A stretch of DNA of 64,000 nucleotides. Origin: Candidatus Schekmanbacteria bacterium (lineage in GTDB: Bacteria > CSSED10-310 > JACPHN01). This document shows positions 54,998-64,000 of this stretch, piece by piece (position 1 is the first letter of the stretch; every line of letters begins with the position of its first letter). The stretch lies in NCBI GenBank assembly GCA_016188575.1, contig JACPHN010000092.1, positions 1 through 64,000 on the forward strand, in the 5' to 3' direction. The notes below the pieces were generated by a model. That model was not told the DNA's origin. It worked only from the letters and a program-made list of their open reading frames with translations, and searched no databases. The position numbers and the translations under genes are program-made.

Positions 54998-56248
54998 CTA
55001 CTGGGATAGGCTCTTATTGACGGGCTCGAACGCCCTATGATGAACGTCCTCGTCCCGACGCCCACGAGCTTCTACGCTCCACATACGTCCGTATGGCCTC
55101 TCGGCCCTCGGTGGTGCCACACGTTTCATCCGTCGGGGCGAAGCTGGATTCATGAAGGATCTATTGGTCGATTTCTCTTTCGTGGCCGTAACAGGCACGG
55201 TCAACCATGCTTGCGGTTTGGCGAGCCACATTCCTCGCATGAGCCACGACAATACCTGAGGCCGCTCCGCGAACAACCGGCGCACGAGCTCCGGTCCGTC
55301 GACGTCAGGCAGGACAGGGGCGGCGATCATGAGGTCGACAGGGGTTGACAGCGACGTGGCGTGAGCGAGCGCGGACGCCCCCTCGGCGACTTCCGCCACG
55401 TCGAAGCCACGCCGGCGCAGAAGCTGTGCGAGAGAAACGTGGGTGTCGAGTTGATGGTCGACGAGCAGAATCCTCGGGCGGCTACCGCTCACTTCCAAGG
55501 GTCTGGTCCTTGCCGGCACCTCGTCGCGTTGCTCGGCAAGCGGAAAGAGCACCTCGAACGTCGTGCCACAGCCCGGGACGCTGTCGACGGGAATGGCGGC
55601 GCCGTACTGCCGGGCGATGCCGAGAACGATAGATAACTCGAGACCTGTGCCCTTGCCCTCCTCCTTGGTCGTGAAGAAGGGCTCGAAGATTATCTCTTGG
55701 GTCGCTTCGTCCATGCCGACGCCCGTGTCGGTGATCTCGAGCACGACGTAGGCGCCAGGTGGCAGAGCCGTCCCAACGCGCTTGTCAACGTTCTTGCGGC
55801 GGGCGGCTATGGTCACTGCTCCGCCATTGGGCATCGCGTTGGCGGCGTTGATCGCCGGATTCATCAGGACCTGTTGAAGCTGAGTCGGGTCGACCTCTAC
55901 AGAAGCGCCGGCGGACTCGAGAATGCTCCGCACCGTGATCCGTTCACCCAGCAGCCGTTCGAGGAGCCGAGACGTATCCTGGAGCAAGGGGTCTACCGGA
56001 ATGACCTTGGGCTCCTCTGGCCGGCGGCGGCGAAAGGCCAGGAGCTGCCGGACCAATCCCGCCGCGCTCTGCAGCGCGTCGTTCACCGCGTGCCGATAAA
56101 GACGCGCAGGGTGGCCCGCCGGAAGCTCGTCGTCAATCAGACCGAAGAGGATGGAGATGGTATGCTACGCATTGTTGAAGTCGCGGATCACCGACCGCCC
56201 CTGTTCAAACCCGGCCGCCCGAGGCGGTGATGCCGAGAGGTGTGCGCA
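54998..56248 (-). pseudogene. Broken hybrid histidine kinase / receiver
   Basis: The main open part (GTG 56086 to 54998, 362 aa) has an HATPase_c domain: NPAINAANAMPNGG, DTGVGMD, FEPFFTTKEEGKGTGLELS. A receiver-like domain follows (RILLVDHQLDTH). The same frame continues upstream through an in-frame TAG at 56165-56167 into VIRDFNNA, which corresponds to the HisKA H-box (HDFNN) with Arg for the phosphoacceptor His. The receiver lacks its acceptor Asp (LMIAAPVLPDVDG), G2 reads LEL for LGL, and the C-terminus turns into unrelated Arg/Pro-rich sequence. Several independent lesions indicate a pseudogene. Confidence 0.75.
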
Positions 56249-56267
56249 TCCGCGCACCCGCCTATAC
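56241..56267 (+). promoter_or_regulatory. Candidate promoter with palindrome before the 60-aa gene
   Basis: GTGCGC-ATCC-GCGCAC (56241-56256) lies just before a -10-like TATACT (56262-56267). No consensus -35 is present, so activator or repressor binding at the palindrome is conceivable. The 60-aa gene starts 140 bp downstream. Confidence 0.3.
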
Positions 56268-56406
56268 TGGACAATTGGGTTGCCTGCCTCCGGGGCAGCC
56301 AGGACGAGCGCCCCGCAGCATCTCGACGGCGCGATCGAGGTTGCCGGAGGCCGCCGCCGTCGGTTGAGACGGTTGCCGGGACAGGCTACAGGAGAATGGA
56401 GGTGCC

Positions 56407-56589
56407 ATGAACTTAGAGACGCTGATTCTCGGAGTTGTCGCCTTGCTCGGAATGGTGCTGGTGGTGTCGACGATCCGCAGCATTCTGCGGACGACGTGGT
56501 CGCTGCTCGGCGTGTTGGTTCGCGTAGCCCTGCTTGTTGTGCTCATCTGGGCCGGCCTGGCCATGCTGGGAAGTGCCCCGCACTGGTGA
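56407..56589 (+). CDS. 60-aa two-helix membrane protein
   Basis: Two hydrophobic segments, ~5-24 (TLILGVVALLGMVLVVSTI) and ~33-54 (LLGVLVRVALLVVLIWAGLAML), joined by a short basic loop. A strong ribosome-binding site (AGGAGAATGGAGG) precedes the ATG. No family recognised. Its end overlaps by 47 bp the downstream end of the transposase remnant on the other strand, as if the element inserted right beside it. Confidence 0.55.
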   Translation: MNLETLILGVVALLGMVLVVSTIRSILRTTWSLLGVLVRVALLVVLIWAGLAMLGSAPHW

Positions 56590-57502
56590 TTGCCTGCAGG
56601 CCGACGACAATTTGTGCGCGGGCGAGCCGATGGGGCGAGCTCCCTGGACGGTGATTCGCTTCGCCTTCCTTCTCATCGCGCTGAGCGCTTGGTCGGATGC
56701 CTGCGACGGACCGGCCCACGGCGGTAGCGGGCTCAGTCTCATTCACGTGGCAACACACGAAATGCCCGTAGGCACGCACCGGCCAGAGATCCTGGCGCTC
56801 GAAAACGGCCAACTGATGGTCATCGTCGTACAACCGACGGATGCCGTCGATGGCATCGACGAATGTCAAGTCCCGTAGCTCATCGCAGCAAGCGTAGAAG
56901 AGGGGGTCGATGGTACGGTGATCTCGGCGATGGCGGGATTCGAGTGCCAGCATGATGTAGCGGATACACACGATTGTAGTGTGAGCGCAGAGCATGTCGT
57001 AGGAGCGCCCTTGGAGCTCCTTTGAGAGCTTTAGATATATTTTGCACATCTTGAAGAAAACCCCGAATTCCCAGCGTTCTCCATAGAATCGGACGACTTC
57101 TCCTTCGGAAAGGTTCGCGTCAGTGCTGAGCAGAGCGAGCCAGCTTCGCTTCTTGGTGCGTTGTCGGACGAAGACGATCTTCGTAGGGGAGGATCCGGCA
57201 AGTGGATGGCAACAGAAGGTAACGATAGCTGACGCAAGGATCTTGGCTCGGCCGCGCCGCTTCCGCAGGGTGGCGTAGAGACGTTCGAGGTTGTACATCT
57301 GGTCCCCATGTCAATAGATGATATGTTGGTGGTTCTTGAGTCTGGTGATGACTTTGATGCCAGCCGCGCCCAGGTCTGTCACCATTTGTGGCATGGAGAA
57401 CCACCTGTCGACGAGCAAGTAGCGCGCCCGAATCCCGAAGGTGAAAGCTTGGCGGATAAGATCAGCGAGACGTCGACCGCGGGGCACATGCTCTCGTGTC
57501 AC
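56543..57502 (-). pseudogene. IS4-type DDE transposase remnant
   Basis: The upper part (57502-57311) encodes ARYLLVDRWFSMPQMVTDL and VITRLKNHQHIIY, ending in TGA. The same frame resumes at MYNLERLYATLRKRRGRAK and contains IVFVRQRTKKRSWLALLSTD and the YGERWEFGVFFKMCKIYLK block (the Y-x2-R...E...K region of IS4-family transposases), then RSYDMLCAHTTIV and LFYACCDEL. The first half is missing and the stop disables it. The last ~70 codons look like flanking sequence. No terminal inverted repeats were found. Confidence 0.8.
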
Positions 57503-57782
57503 CGCATTGCGCCAATGGTTCGCGCATCGATGGTGGGGTTGGCCTCATGGTGTCGGTTGGCGGGGTCGGATGAGCTGAGCAGAGCGTCGGCATCAGTGCC
57601 TGGCGGCTCCGGCGAAAATGACCCGCCCGTCAATCGCCAACCTGCCCGAAACTGTGCTCGGTCACAGGCTCGGGCCGGCCTCGAAAGCCAGCCAGGACGA
57701 TGCACCTCACATCGCCGAGAACTTCCGCGGCGCCTTCGAGTCCCTCTGGCGTCACGAAACGCTCTTCTGCGGGTCAATGTTA
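57503..57782. other. Intergenic region beside the transposase remnant
   Basis: 280 bp between the truncated transposase and the end of the kinase gene. No gene, repeat or convincing promoter is seen. Confidence 0.4.
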
Positions 57783-59687
57783 CTAATTTTCCCCGAACCA
57801 GAAGGTGCCGCCAATCCGGAGCCGCGGCTGCGGCGACAGAACAACGGAGACGCCTCCGCATTGAATGCGGTCGATGCTCCCGTCGAGAACGCAGGGGGCG
57901 GTCCAGCCCGCCGCTGTCGCCGCCCGCTCCCACAGCCCGTCGATGTCGTGGGAGACCAAAGCCTGCTGCAGTGCGGCATGCTCCCCGCCGGCGGCCCGGC
58001 GCTCCCCGGGATTCCCAGGCCTCGCACCTGTCGGAGCCGTTCCGAAACGACCCGAGATCGTCAGGAGCTCTTGCCGAGCAGCCTGCGCAAGCGCCCCGAG
58101 AGCGCCCAGGCAGCCGACATACCGCCGCAGGAGAGCTTCATTTCCCCCCGCGATCTGTACGGCCGCGCGCACCGTCGCGGCCTCCCCGAGCGCCTTCGCC
58201 CTGCCCACGTCCACCCAACCATCGCTCCCCACTGGGGAAAGGCCCAGATCGGCCGGCAACAGCGGCCAGGGGAGACCTTTGCACGCGTTCACCCGCCCCG
58301 CGGCACGCAGCTCGTTTAGCGGCATGTCGAAATCGATATCCGGTGGCGAGTCCGCCGCCGGCTGGCCATCGCTGTGCCCGGGCGGGACTGAGGCAGCCGT
58401 GCTCGGTGGGGAGGGGAGCGGCGAAGGGGGCAATCGATCGGCGGTGGAGTTGTCGGTTCGCGGGATCGGCAGGCTGAAGCCATGACCACCGAGGAGTACC
58501 GCGACCGCGGCGCCGGCGACTGTGAGCGCCACGAGCGGAGCGAGCCACGCAGCTCGCCGCCTTCGCGGCTCCGCGTTCGCGGACCGGGGTGCGCTGCTCG
58601 CGTGCGGCGTCGCCCCCGGCTCGGGCGCCGGCGCCTCGGCGTCTGCCGTTTCATCGCTCGAGTCAGTGCGATGCTCGAGCATCTGCAGCACCGCCGCAAT
58701 GTTTCTTGGGCGATCGTTCGGGTTGCGCTGCAGACATGCGAGAATAGCTTGTTGCCAGTGGTGCGGCGTCTCGGACCGAAAGGTCCGGGGCGGACGCGCT
58801 GCCCCGGCGAGCCGATTCCGGATCAGCTCGCGCGGCCTCGTTCCCGCGAAGGGCAGGCGGCCGGTGATGAGCTCGCAAAGAACCAGGCCGAAGGCGTAAA
58901 TATCGGAAGCGGTGGTCGCTGGCTCACCCAGGAGCTGCTCAGGCGCCATATACAGCGGGGTCCCTACGATCGCGTCACCCCTGGAGGCAAGCGAGCCGCC
59001 GCGGCCGACCGCGACCCGGGCGAGACCGAAGTCGGTGATAACCGCCCGGCGATTTGCTCCATTGCGCCCGGATAGCATCACGTTTGCTGGCTTCAGGTCA
59101 CGATGGATCACCCCCGCGGCGTGGGCTTCCGCCAGCCCCATACCGATTTGCCGCGCCATGTCCAGGGCCTCGTCGACGGGCACGGGGCCCTCCCCGGCGA
59201 GGTGCTCTTTCAGACTCTGCCCCTCGATGAGCTCCATTGTGATGAAGAGGATTTCGCCGCTCCCGCTCTCGTTGCGGTGCACTCCCAGGTCGTGGACGCG
59301 ACACACGTTTCGGTGAGTTACCCGCCGGGCCAGCAGAAGCTCTTTCTTCAACCGTCGAACCGCCTCGCGGTCCGCAAACCGCTCGCGGTGGAGGCACTTG
59401 AGCGCCAGCACCTCCCCGAGCCGTTCATCTTTGGCCGCGTAGACCTCTCCCATTCCGCCTTGTGCGATGAAGTGGTCGATACGGTAACGACTGCCGATGA
59501 GCGCTCCCGCCGCGAAGGTGGAACGAGCATTGTTCGCCAGCGGCGGCGCCAGCGACGGGGCGCTCGACAAGGAACCCGTGACCGCGCTCGCTTCGTTCGC
59601 AGCTTCGGGGCGAAGCGCCTGCCGCGGCTCGCCCCCCTCTACTCCGTCTGCTGGGCCCGAATGGTCCGCTATTTGACCAGCACGCAT
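57783..59687 (-). CDS. Transmembrane Ser/Thr protein kinase
   Basis: 634 aa. The kinase domain (~62-335) is complete: FIAQGGMGEVYAAKDE, ALKCL, HRDLKPANVML, DFGLARV, GTPLYMAPEQLLG. The TM helix is near 385-405 (AAWLAPLVALTVAGAAVAVLLGG). The outer part is Pro/Ser-rich, then a Cys-containing domain (LRAAGRVNACKGLPWPLLP, CVLDGSIDRIQCGGVSVVL) of unknown fold. ATG 59687 overlaps the upstream OB-fold gene by 19 bp and is the first reasonable start; the frame is open further but only in shadow of that gene. It is the last gene of a minus-strand operon. Confidence 0.85.
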   Translation of the reverse strand: MRAGQIADHSGPADGVEGGEPRQALRPEAANEASAVTGSLSSAPSLAPPLANNARSTFAAGALIGSRYRIDHFIAQGGMGEVYAAKDERLGEVLALKCLHRERFADREAVRRLKKELLLARRVTHRNVCRVHDLGVHRNESGSGEILFITMELIEGQSLKEHLAGEGPVPVDEALDMARQIGMGLAEAHAAGVIHRDLKPANVMLSGRNGANRRAVITDFGLARVAVGRGGSLASRGDAIVGTPLYMAPEQLLGEPATTASDIYAFGLVLCELITGRLPFAGTRPRELIRNRLAGAARPPRTFRSETPHHWQQAILACLQRNPNDRPRNIAAVLQMLEHRTDSSDETADAEAPAPEPGATPHASSAPRSANAEPRRRRAAWLAPLVALTVAGAAVAVLLGGHGFSLPIPRTDNSTADRLPPSPLPSPPSTAASVPPGHSDGQPAADSPPDIDFDMPLNELRAAGRVNACKGLPWPLLPADLGLSPVGSDGWVDVGRAKALGEAATVRAAVQIAGGNEALLRRYVGCLGALGALAQAARQELLTISGRFGTAPTGARPGNPGERRAAGGEHAALQQALVSHDIDGLWERAATAAGWTAPCVLDGSIDRIQCGGVSVVLSPQPRLRIGGTFWFGEN

Positions 59688-60400
59688 TCGTTGACGCCCA
59701 ACTGGCTGCCCAAAACCTCGCCATAAACGCCGCGGACTGTCAACGGCTGGCCGTTCTCCAACTGGTAGAGATCTTCGTCCTGGTCGGGGCTCAGGGAGCA
59801 GCGAAGCACCTGCTGGCTCTGCTGTCCGCCGACTCGCGAGTCGGCCAGCACCAGGGCTTTTTCGTGAACCTCCTGCAGCGCACCAGAAAACTGTAGCACT
59901 GCGCCCTCGTATTTCTTCTCGGCCACGAACTCGTTCTTGCGGTGCTCGTCGAAGAAGTCCCGCAGTGTGATTTCGTAGTCGGCCGTCTCGTAGCGAGCTG
60001 TTCTGCAGCGTTCGAAACAGACCACCTCGCAACGACTCAGCGAGATTTTCTCGGTGTGGGTCTCGTCGGTTGCCATGACGATGCCGGAAACCAGGACGGT
60101 CTTGCCGTCGGCCAGTTTGGCGTCGTTCAGCATGCCGCCGTCCGAGAGTTTGCAGGCCACGGCGCTGTTCAAATACACAATGTCGAGCCAGGCCTCCTTG
60201 GCGCGACCGGTGATCTTGCCCACCACGTGGTATCTCCGAAACGGATTGAAGTTGCCTTGGTCCGCTTCCTTGAAGGCGCCGAGCATCTTTCCGGCGATGA
60301 ACGGAGCGTCCTGGTCGCCCGGGTCGGCGAAGGATGGCGTGATCCCGAGCGCGCTCGAAAGGATCAGTAACATCGAAACAACAAAACGCGGCTGGCGCAT
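59669..60400 (-). CDS. Secreted OB-fold (tRNA_anti-like) protein
   Basis: 243 aa. Start follows CAGGAGA. Signal peptide ~6-25. Two similar beta-barrel halves: NFNPFRRYHVVGKITGRAKEAWLDIVYLN and YEGAVLQFSGALQEVHEKALVLADSRVG ... PLTVRGVYGEVLG, the second with the outline of the tRNA_anti-like OB family seen in secreted proteins. A Cys trio (RCEVVCFERC) lies between. Ligand unknown. Cotranscribed with the kinase downstream. Confidence 0.65.
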   Translation of the reverse strand: MRQPRFVVSMLLILSSALGITPSFADPGDQDAPFIAGKMLGAFKEADQGNFNPFRRYHVVGKITGRAKEAWLDIVYLNSAVACKLSDGGMLNDAKLADGKTVLVSGIVMATDETHTEKISLSRCEVVCFERCRTARYETADYEITLRDFFDEHRKNEFVAEKKYEGAVLQFSGALQEVHEKALVLADSRVGGQQSQQVLRCSLSPDQDEDLYQLENGQPLTVRGVYGEVLGSQLGVNECVLVK

Positions 60401-60416
60401 CGTAGGGTCTCCTGGG

Positions 60417-61805
60417 CTAGTGGCGCTGGGAAGCAGAATCGAAATACCGAGAGATGAGATGCCTGAGCAGCGGGAGATTTCCGTCGCGGGCGGCTCGGTT
60501 CAGCGCGCACAGCGCCCGCGCCTTATCGTCCGCCGAGTCGGCGCTCGCCGCGTTGGCCGCGAACCAGATGAAGAACGGCGCTTCGTGTCCAAATGACACC
60601 TGGCCACCGGTTCGCGCGTTGGCTAGCTCCTGACCGATCGCCACCGGAATCCGGACGGAGTCGATCTCGCCGTCAGGGGCAATGCTCACGTAGGCGTCGG
60701 GACCCAGGCGCAGCAGCCGGGAAGCGCCGGCCTGCTCGGCGGTCCAACTGCAAGTGGCGGTATCCTCGAGCAGTCGGTCGAGCTCGAGCTGGAACGGGGC
60801 AGGAAGAGCCATGAGCGGCTTCCGTGGCGGCTGGGCAGTCGCGTTGGCGGCCGCCGCAGCTTCGCTCTTCAGGCGCGCCGCCATGGCGCCCGTGCAGAGC
60901 CCCGCGTCTCTCGCATCCGGTAAGGCGCACACCTCCTTCACCGCCGCGCCATCGCGCGCTTGCAGCGCCCCGTAGTACGCGGCTTCCGCGAACCGAAGCC
61001 GCTGATGGCGCGTCGGCGCGGTCAGCGCCGTCCGGGCCGCGACGAGCTCGGGCGGTGGTGCCGCGCCGCCGTGAGTGTTCGATAGCAGCGGCGCGATTGC
61101 GGCAAGCGCGGCTCGGTAGGCCAAGGCGTCATGGTAGATGGCGCAGCGCGACTCGCTCGCGCCGTTGCGGCACCCTGCCGGCATCCGCCCCGCGACTCGA
61201 CCCGTGTCGGAAACGGCCTGCTCGACCATGCAACCGATGGCCGCCGCCCCCTCCCGAAAGTGGCAAGGGGAACGGCGAAGCACTTCTTGGCGGGCTGCAC
61301 CTCCGGGAGCTCCCCGCGCCGACGGCTGTCGGGGCAGGCGCACGCCACCTTGATTGGCTTCGTCCAGGAGCCGCGCCGACCAGTAGTAGACCTTCGCCCG
61401 AAACACCAGGAAATCGTCGCTTTCTTCCACGGGTTCGGATGCGATCCTGGCGCCGAACATCTCCCTTGCCGTGCTTGCCCAGAGCCCCTCGCCGCCAGGC
61501 CAGTGGCGCGTGAGGATGCCATCGGCGGCGGAATGCGCCTCGGTGAGCTCGCCCTTTCCCAGATGCGCCCGCACGGCTTCCAGCCTGGCCTTGGTCCCAA
61601 GAATCGCGCGATCTGCCGAGTAGAGACTCGAGACGTTGATCAGATCGCGGAGGATCGGCATCGCCTCGTCGAAACGGCCGGTATCGACGAGCTCGGTGGC
61701 GTGGCTCAAGGCTGCACGTTCCTCGGCGTTGCGGTCCTCCTCCTCCTCGACGGCGGCGATCGCAGAGGGCAGGTCGAGAGATAGCACCCGAGCCCGATCG
61801 CCCAT
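60417..61805 (-). CDS. Helical-repeat protein of unknown function
   Basis: 462 aa as called. The N-terminal third is TPR-like (LVDTGRFDEAMPILRDLI, ARLEAVRAHLGKGELTEAH); the C-terminal ~110 residues form a different domain (TCSWTAEQAGASRLLRLGPDAYVSIAPDG ... VSFGHEAPFFIWFAAN). No signal peptide at this start. The call overlaps the upstream FN3 gene by 100 bp, more than usual, so the true start may be later. It lies 16 bp before the OB-fold gene. Confidence 0.6.
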   Translation of the reverse strand: MGDRARVLSLDLPSAIAAVEEEEDRNAEERAALSHATELVDTGRFDEAMPILRDLINVSSLYSADRAILGTKARLEAVRAHLGKGELTEAHSAADGILTRHWPGGEGLWASTAREMFGARIASEPVEESDDFLVFRAKVYYWSARLLDEANQGGVRLPRQPSARGAPGGAARQEVLRRSPCHFREGAAAIGCMVEQAVSDTGRVAGRMPAGCRNGASESRCAIYHDALAYRAALAAIAPLLSNTHGGAAPPPELVAARTALTAPTRHQRLRFAEAAYYGALQARDGAAVKEVCALPDARDAGLCTGAMAARLKSEAAAAANATAQPPRKPLMALPAPFQLELDRLLEDTATCSWTAEQAGASRLLRLGPDAYVSIAPDGEIDSVRIPVAIGQELANARTGGQVSFGHEAPFFIWFAANAASADSADDKARALCALNRAARDGNLPLLRHLISRYFDSASQRH

Positions 61806-64000
61806 CCCGTGAGCCAGGCGGCAAGCAACGGAGTCATCGCGGGCACCGCAGTGATCGGCGCCGTCTCACTGGCGACCGCCGTAACGACATTCGAGATCTC
61901 GGCGACGTTCAGCCGCTCGTCCATGGATCGAACCCCGAAGTAGTAGCGGGTTCCTGGCTCCAGCCCACTGACCAGGAGCTGCTCGGCGGTCCCTCCGGGC
62001 CGCGGCGCCGGAGCGCGGACCATGACGGCGTGGTCGTACCAGTACTCCTCCGACAGTGTCGACGTGCGATAGCGGACATCGTATTCCCGGGCTCCCTGGG
62101 GCGCGGTCCACTCCAGGACGACATACCCGCCACCTGCATCTGCGCGTGCGGCGCCGATGACCTCCTTGGCGGCGCTCTTCGCGCGCAAATCCGTCACTCG
62201 AGGCGGCGGCGTCTGGTCCGTGCCGGGGCCGAAGATGCGGAGCTCGTAGGTGCCTACGCTCGGACAGCATGCATAGTCGGAGGGAGACACCTTGACATAG
62301 TAGCGCTGCTTGCCCGGCGGGGTTGGCACGAAGGTCGCTTGACGATGGACGAGACCTTCTCCGCCCGTCGGATTGTCGAGCTCGAGGACCTCGCTTGTCG
62401 AGGCCGGCGCCACCCAGACGACCTCGAAGGAGGCGTCGACGCCGGCGGAGCGCAGGATCGCGATGTCGTATCGTTCTCCCTGATCGGCGTCGAAGCTGTA
62501 GTAGTGCTCATCTCCATCGGTCGCGATCACGCCCGGCACCAGCGTTCCATCGGTCTCGACGGGGGTGGCCGCCAGGAAGACGTCGTCGTCGATCGGATCC
62601 GCTGCCCCCTCCTCACGCACGCGCAGCTCGTACAACCCCACTTTGGGAGAGCCGTAGCCAGAAGCCAGCTTCACGTAGATCCACCCAGGGTCGTTCAACC
62701 GGACGCTCGCGCGCCGGCCAACGTAACCTTCGCTGACCTGGCCGAGCGGGGTCGGCTCGCCATTTTCCAGGTCCGCTTCGCGGTAGAGAGCGCCGGTAAA
62801 GTAGTAGTAGTCGAGTTTCACGTCGCTGCCGGTGGGCCGGAGCAAGTCCACGACGTAGCGCTTGCCGCCCTCCGCTGCAAAGCGATACCAATCGACATCG
62901 CCCGGATAGTCTATGGCTCGCTGCAGGGGAAAGTCCGAAGGGGCGACCACGTTTGCCCCCTCGTAGCTCTCGCTGTCGTCGTCGGGAACGGCCTCGGCCG
63001 CGATGGTGACTTCCGTGGTCTCGCCGGATCGTACGGTCGCGCCGCGGAAGCCGGTGGCGCCGATGGAGCTATGCTCGGCGATGAGGTCGTAGGTCCCGGC
63101 TGGCAGGTCGAGAGCGAATCGCCCTTCGCCATCGGTGAATGCCTCGTGGCCCGAGCGCGCCGTACGCACGCGGACGCCGGCCGCGGAACCCTGGTCGACC
63201 TGCACCTGTCCGGCGAGGCGGCCGGTCGGGGCTACCGCCGAACCGGCAAAGGAGATCTCATAGCTGGCGGTCGCCTGCGATGAGACCAAGCTGAGCAGGT
63301 AGCCGCCCGCGAACGGCGCGGTAAAGTCGATCGTCGCCTCGTAGGCCGCGCCGGACCTCCACATCGACTTTCTCGCGATCTCGTATCCCGAAGGATACGC
63401 CAGGGAGAGGTCCGGGGAGGACGCCGTTCCGGTGAGCTTCGCGGTGGCGACCAGCCGCTGGCCAGCCGCGAGATCGATGCGGTAGCCGGCGCGGACATTG
63501 GGCGGCGAGGCGAATTCGCCGCGGATCGCTCCGTCTGCCAGACGCACTGGCTGGGCCGCAACCAGCAGGCCGCCGGTCTCCCCGCCGCCGTTGGTCAGCG
63601 GACCGGATGCGCTGCCCAGGCGCGTGCGAAAATAGTAGCTATCGGCCGCCGACCCAGATCGATAGACTCTCACGAAGCAAGTGGCCGTGCGGTGAGCTCG
63701 ATAGGCGATGCGGTTGCGGACGCCGTTATCCATATACGATTGAGCTCGCGCACGGCCGAGGTAGGTCGTGCCACCGTCCTGAGCATCGGCGTATAGCTCC
63801 AGCTCGAGGTTAACCTCCGGTGCATTGTAAAGCTCGAACAGATACACTTCACCTTCATCGAGCTCCACCTTGATCCAATCTTCGTCGTCGGCAGAGTCCA
63901 AGTCGTGGAACTGCTCGGTGCCAAACTGATACACGTTTGTGGTCGTGCTCCAGTCGTCGTCGCCCTGATCTTCAAACTCATCCTCCGCCGGCGCGGCTCC
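61706..64000 (-). CDS. Secreted FN3 / pre-peptidase-like multidomain protein (5' end outside window)
   Basis: Partial: the frame is open to the window edge, 764 codons visible. Several bacterial pre-peptidase C-terminal-like beta domains (HDLDSADDEDWIKVELDEGEVYLFEL, AIDYPGDVDWYRFAAEGGKRYVVDLL, GDEHYYSFDADQGERYDIAIL) bind or stabilise secreted proteins. Between them is a carboxypeptidase-regulatory-like unit (AFTDGEGRFALDLPAGTYDLIAEH). An FN3 domain follows (YVVLEWTAPQGAREYDVRYR ... LEPGTRYYFGVRS). One TM helix (TPLLAAWLTGWAIGLGCYL) and a basic tail end the protein. A catalytic domain, if any, must lie upstream of the window. Confidence 0.75.
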   Translation of the reverse strand, partial: GAAPAEDEFEDQGDDDWSTTTNVYQFGTEQFHDLDSADDEDWIKVELDEGEVYLFELYNAPEVNLELELYADAQDGGTTYLGRARAQSYMDNGVRNRIAYRAHRTATCFVRVYRSGSAADSYYFRTRLGSASGPLTNGGGETGGLLVAAQPVRLADGAIRGEFASPPNVRAGYRIDLAAGQRLVATAKLTGTASSPDLSLAYPSGYEIARKSMWRSGAAYEATIDFTAPFAGGYLLSLVSSQATASYEISFAGSAVAPTGRLAGQVQVDQGSAAGVRVRTARSGHEAFTDGEGRFALDLPAGTYDLIAEHSSIGATGFRGATVRSGETTEVTIAAEAVPDDDSESYEGANVVAPSDFPLQRAIDYPGDVDWYRFAAEGGKRYVVDLLRPTGSDVKLDYYYFTGALYREADLENGEPTPLGQVSEGYVGRRASVRLNDPGWIYVKLASGYGSPKVGLYELRVREEGAADPIDDDVFLAATPVETDGTLVPGVIATDGDEHYYSFDADQGERYDIAILRSAGVDASFEVVWVAPASTSEVLELDNPTGGEGLVHRQATFVPTPPGKQRYYVKVSPSDYACCPSVGTYELRIFGPGTDQTPPPRVTDLRAKSAAKEVIGAARADAGGGYVVLEWTAPQGAREYDVRYRTSTLSEEYWYDHAVMVRAPAPRPGGTAEQLLVSGLEPGTRYYFGVRSMDERLNVAEISNVVTAVASETAPITAVPAMTPLLAAWLTGWAIGLGCYLSTCPLRSPPSRRRRTATPRNVQP

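Noticed and set aside
1-64000. tRNA, rRNA or riboswitch genes
   Set aside because: None recognised by eye on either strand; a covariance-model scan would be decisive.

Overview
High-GC bacterial chromosome, with no rRNA, tRNA, CRISPR array or phage genes visible. The run NUDIX - yicC - gmk - coaBC - family-4 uracil-DNA glycosylase - priA, the many eukaryotic-type Ser/Thr kinases, FHA/VWA proteins and secreted multidomain proteases suggest a soil or sediment lineage of the former Deltaproteobacteria (Myxococcota, Desulfobacterota or Binatota-like). This is inference from gene content; no marker gene settles it.

Layout. (1) 0.3-23.9 kb is an envelope-signalling cluster. A membrane VWA/FHA protein faces a ten-gene plus-strand run of secreted proteins and lipoproteins (beta-helix, FN3, carboxypeptidase-regulatory, zinc-ribbon/TPR, beta-propeller, an orphan peptide-binding protein with an SH3-like insertion, a large secreted protein). 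Opposite lie a sigma-54-type activator with a divergent GAFTGA loop, a Ser/Thr kinase and a formylglycine-generating-enzyme-like/propeller fusion. A G/C-rich palindromic repeat recurs at five loci here, twice inside reading frames. (2) 23.9-32.2 kb is housekeeping: a split GDP-mannose module (guanylyltransferase plus cupin isomerase), then NUDIX-yicC-gmk-coaBC-udg-priA, mostly translationally coupled. (3) 32.3-40 kb carries a secreted RTX-like protein, a B12-binding radical SAM enzyme beside a UbiA-like prenyltransferase, a kinase-like protein with an altered P-loop, and a complete tricorn-type protease. (4) 40-47.5 kb is an unusual cassette that becomes clearly AT-richer from about 44 to 46.7 kb: a two-kinase/STAND-like/helical-repeat protein overlaps a subtilisin fold whose three catalytic positions are all replaced, facing two coupled genes for a secreted protein and a membrane protein. 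(5) 47.8-53.5 kb is one 1876-aa secreted subtilisin with P-domains, sialidase-like repeats and a C-terminal sorting-type tail. (6) 53.5-57.8 kb is an eroded stretch: a small TPR protein, a four-helix-bundle protein, a broken hybrid histidine kinase, a 60-aa membrane protein and a broken IS4-type transposase. (7) 57.8-64 kb is a minus-strand operon: a partial secreted FN3/pre-peptidase protein, a hypothetical protein, an OB-fold protein and a third Ser/Thr kinase.

The best candidates for undescribed biology are the kinase plus pseudo-subtilisin cassette (40.0-47.5 kb) and the envelope cluster under the atypical activator (0.3-23.9 kb).
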